Assembly (NCBI GenBank): GCA_015066785.1
Contig: SVNT01000009.1
Span: 1 to 49,278, forward strand
Reading direction: 5' to 3'
DNA length: 49,278 nucleotides
From: Ruminococcus sp.
GTDB lineage: Bacteria > Bacillota > Clostridia > Oscillospirales > Ruminococcaceae
Both the position numbers and the translations under genes were made by a program. Under the pieces are notes generated by a model that searched no databases, had not been told where the DNA came from, and saw only the letters and a list, made by a program, of their open reading frames with translations. Below, piece after piece: positions 47,750 to 49,278 of this stretch; position 1 is the first letter of the stretch; each line of letters starts with the position of its first letter.

Positions 47750-48618
47750 TCCTTCTTATCTCTGTTGACATAGAACAGCATAATTTCTTCGAGAGTGGTT
47801 TTATCTATAACAGTACCCGAGTATTTCCTGCCGCACATTTCCCTGTCAGACACCATGGCATCCACGCCGAAATCTGTAATTCTTGCGCTGACGATGTCGT
47901 TCTTGTCTATGTTTTCATAATCGGATTTTGAGCATTTCAGAAGCCCGTGAGTATCGAGAATATCGTCCTTGTAACCGCTCAGAAGAATTTTCCCCTTGTC
48001 AATGAATGTGACTGCGTCCGCAATTTTTTCAAGGTCGGATGTTATGTGCGACGACATGAGGATACTTCTTTCCCCGTCCTGCAAATACTCCCTGAAAATA
48101 TCAAGGATTTCGTTTCTTACAACGGGGTCAAGACCTGTTGTTGCCTCGTCCATTATAAGAAGTTTCGCATTATGAGAAAGTGCCGTTGCAATTTGGAGTT
48201 TCATTTTCATACCCTTTGAAAACTGCTTGATTTTCTTCTTTTCGGGCAAAGCAAATCTTGTTAAAAGCTCCTTGAATTTTTCGTTATCCCAGTTTCTGAA
48301 CACGCTTGACAGAACTGTGCTTATCTGCCTTGCGTTGAAATCCTCGTGGAATGGAAGCTCGTCGAAAACGGCGGCAACATCTTCCTTTATTTCGTATTCA
48401 TTTTCAATGTTGTCAAGACCGAGGACTTTTATAGTCCCTGCATCACGCTCTATAATGTTGAATATTGCCTTGATTGTGGTAGTCTTGCCTGCACCATTTT
48501 GTCCGATAAAGCCCATGACGCTTCCCTTCGGGACATCAAAGCTGATATCATCGAGAGTAAATCCGTCATATTTTTTTGTAAGACCCTTTATTTCTATTGC
48601 GTTTTCATAGCTATCCAT
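47740..48618 (-). CDS. ABC transporter ATP-binding protein
   Basis: A 292-residue ATPase. Walker A is GQNGAGKTTT near residue 40, the signature is FSKGMKMKL (a variant of LSGGQ), Walker B is LLIMDEATTGLD, and the switch His is in MSSHI. The C-terminal ~70 residues are an extra domain. The ATG at 48616-48618 follows GGAGG, which lies inside the 3' end of the GntR gene, so the genes overlap by eight bases. Such ATPases with YtrA-type regulators export antimicrobial or cell-wall-active compounds. Confidence 0.92.
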   Translation of the reverse strand: MDSYENAIEIKGLTKKYDGFTLDDISFDVPKGSVMGFIGQNGAGKTTTIKAIFNIIERDAGTIKVLGLDNIENEYEIKEDVAAVFDELPFHEDFNARQISTVLSSVFRNWDNEKFKELLTRFALPEKKKIKQFSKGMKMKLQIATALSHNAKLLIMDEATTGLDPVVRNEILDIFREYLQDGERSILMSSHITSDLEKIADAVTFIDKGKILLSGYKDDILDTHGLLKCSKSDYENIDKNDIVSARITDFGVDAMVSDREMCGRKYSGTVIDKTTLEEIMLFYVNRDKKEWN

Positions 48619-48994
48619 TTTCGTTTCCTCCATAAATAAGGTCGAGAATTTCCTTCATTTCATCCAGCGAAAGACCGCATACCTTCGCCTTTTCACAAGC
48701 CTTTGAAAGCAATTCCTCCGTCTGTCTTATGCTTTCTTCGCGCAGGAAATCGGTGTTCTGCGTTTTCACAAAGCACCCCTTGCCTGCAAAGTTCTCTATA
48801 AAGCCTTCCCTCTCAAGCTCTTCGTAAGCCCGTTTTGTCGTTATAACGCTTATTCTGAGCTGTCCTGCGAGCATTCTCATAGACGGCAAAGCGTCCCCTG
48901 CCGTGAGTTCCCCGCTCATTATCTGCGCCTTTATCTGCGTTATAATCTGCTGATAAATAGGCTCTGAAGATGAATTGCTGAGTATAATATCCAT
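48611..48994 (-). CDS. GntR family (YtrA-type) transcriptional regulator
   Basis: A 127-residue regulator: a GntR winged helix at residues ~10-75 (PIYQQIITQIKAQI, LPSMRMLAGQLRISVITTKRAYEELEREGFI) and a short C-terminal helical dimer domain, as in the YtrA subfamily. The start at 48992-48994 follows AGAGGTG. It is first in the ABC operon and probably represses it. Palindromic TATATAC-rich repeats overlap its own promoter (see 49010-49062). Confidence 0.92.
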   Translation of the reverse strand: MDIILSNSSSEPIYQQIITQIKAQIMSGELTAGDALPSMRMLAGQLRISVITTKRAYEELEREGFIENFAGKGCFVKTQNTDFLREESIRQTEELLSKACEKAKVCGLSLDEMKEILDLIYGGNENG

Positions 48995-49009
48995 AGTGCA
49001 CCTCTGATA

Positions 49010-49062
49010 AAATTGTATATATACGATATACACAGTATAGCACCCGTATATACACTTGTCAA
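49010..49062 (-). promoter_or_regulatory. Promoter and operator-like repeats of the GntR-ABC operon
   Basis: TTGACA (49057-49062), 17-bp spacer and TATACT (49034-49039) on the minus strand. GTGTATATACG lies in the spacer. GTGTATATCG with a following TATATATAC lies just after the -10 box, giving an inverted repeat. This suits autorepression by the YtrA-type regulator. Confidence 0.7.
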
Positions 49063-49064
49063 GA

Positions 49065-49100
49065 GGCAGATTAAAAAAATCTGCCGGTTTCAGTTTTTTT
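49065..49100 (+). terminator. Terminator-like hairpin in the divergent region
   Basis: Arms GGCAGATT and AATCTGCC with a 5-nt loop, followed by GGTTTCAGTTTTTTT on the plus strand. It has no gene immediately upstream in that direction; it may block antisense transcripts. Confidence 0.5.
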
Positions 49101-49117
49101 AGGCTATGCCGCTGCGA

Positions 49118-49146
49118 TTGAATTTTCGGGATGCGTGTGATATAAT
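49118..49146 (+). promoter_or_regulatory. Promoter of the partial GNAT gene
   Basis: TTGAAT (49118-49123), 17-bp spacer and TATAAT (49141-49146). Confidence 0.65.
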
Positions 49147-49191
49147 GTATACAATCGGGCAGACCAAATAAGGAGTTATAGGAGATTTATA

Positions 49192-49278
49192 ATGGAAATC
49201 AGGTATATAAATCAGGATGATGATTTGTTTGAAATAAGCAATATATATGAGTGTAGCTGGAAATCTGCATATAAAGAT
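49192..49278 (+). CDS. N terminus of a GNAT-like acetyltransferase (cut by window edge)
   Basis: The first 29 codons are present (MEIRYINQDDDLFEISNIY, then ECSWKSAYKD). The pattern of an acidic start followed by a Trp and AYK segment is common at the N terminus of GNAT acetyltransferases. GGAG lies before the ATG. The acetyl-CoA motif would be beyond the window, so the call is tentative. Confidence 0.6.
   Translation, partial: MEIRYINQDDDLFEISNIYECSWKSAYKD

Overview
The window (49,278 bp) looks like chromosome from an anaerobic, low-to-medium GC member of the Firmicutes, most likely an Oscillospiraceae/Ruminococcus-type gut or rumen bacterium. The evidence is indirect: T-box leaders, strong GGAGG ribosome sites with some GTG/TTG starts, diphosphate-dependent phosphofructokinase, HemZ, a flavodiiron protein with rubredoxin, a FeoAB system and a GH5 glycosidase. 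No 16S gene or taxonomic marker was available, so the placement is an inference. There is no rRNA, CRISPR array, prophage or complete insertion sequence.

Layout. 0.3-6.6 kb: a small DUF6809-type protein, an EAL phosphodiesterase, tRNA-Ser(CGA), a YdbC/PC4 protein with an acidic partner, PPi-dependent phosphofructokinase, and an SPFH/NfeD membrane pair (all minus strand). 6.9-13.6 kb: plus-strand run recJ - relA - MBL hydrolase - hemZ - zinc-ribbon protein. 13.6-17.9 kb: a 255-bp cloverleaf-like repeat, then trkA-trkH and a membrane acyltransferase. 18.0-19.2 kb: cobalamin riboswitch, DUF4430 lipoprotein and ECF-type S component, a probable cobamide uptake locus. 19.2-21.5 kb: HD-GYP response regulator and two half-size chromate transporters. 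21.6-27.1 kb: two T-box operons. One has a Trp (UGG) specifier before a stand-alone trpB; the other has an Ile (AUC) specifier before an XRE-cupin-acyl-CoA synthetase fusion. A divergent MmcQ/YjbR - DUF2461 pair lies between them. 27.1-32.4 kb: MBL, GNAT and a membrane protein, a NifX-like protein, and feoA-feoB with a FeoB-associated Cys-rich protein. 32.6-37.3 kb: nadE, GH5, a repeat lipoprotein, a diguanylate cyclase and rubredoxin. 37.4-39.7 kb: three GNAT proteins, two of them fused to other domains. 39.7-45.3 kb: a 5.5-kb segment bounded by inverted 240-bp MITEs and carrying a TylF-type methyltransferase, an XRE regulator, a TraX-like protein and a flavodiiron protein. 45.3-49.3 kb: GntR - ABC ATPase - two permeases - CPBP protease, and the start of another GNAT gene.

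Themes. Three c-di-GMP enzymes (EAL, HD-GYP, GGDEF) lie in separate transcription units. The two T-box operons fit amino-acid synthesis from scavenged precursors: indole to Trp, and a branched short-chain acid through an acyl-CoA to Ile. Rubredoxin, the flavodiiron protein and Feo fit an oxygen-sensitive anaerobe.

The most unusual signal is at 39.7-45.4 kb. Each MITE has one half of a palindromic element on one side and one half of a different hairpin on the other. If the segment between the MITEs is flipped on paper, both palindromes become whole. The segment has therefore probably been inverted by recombination between the MITEs.
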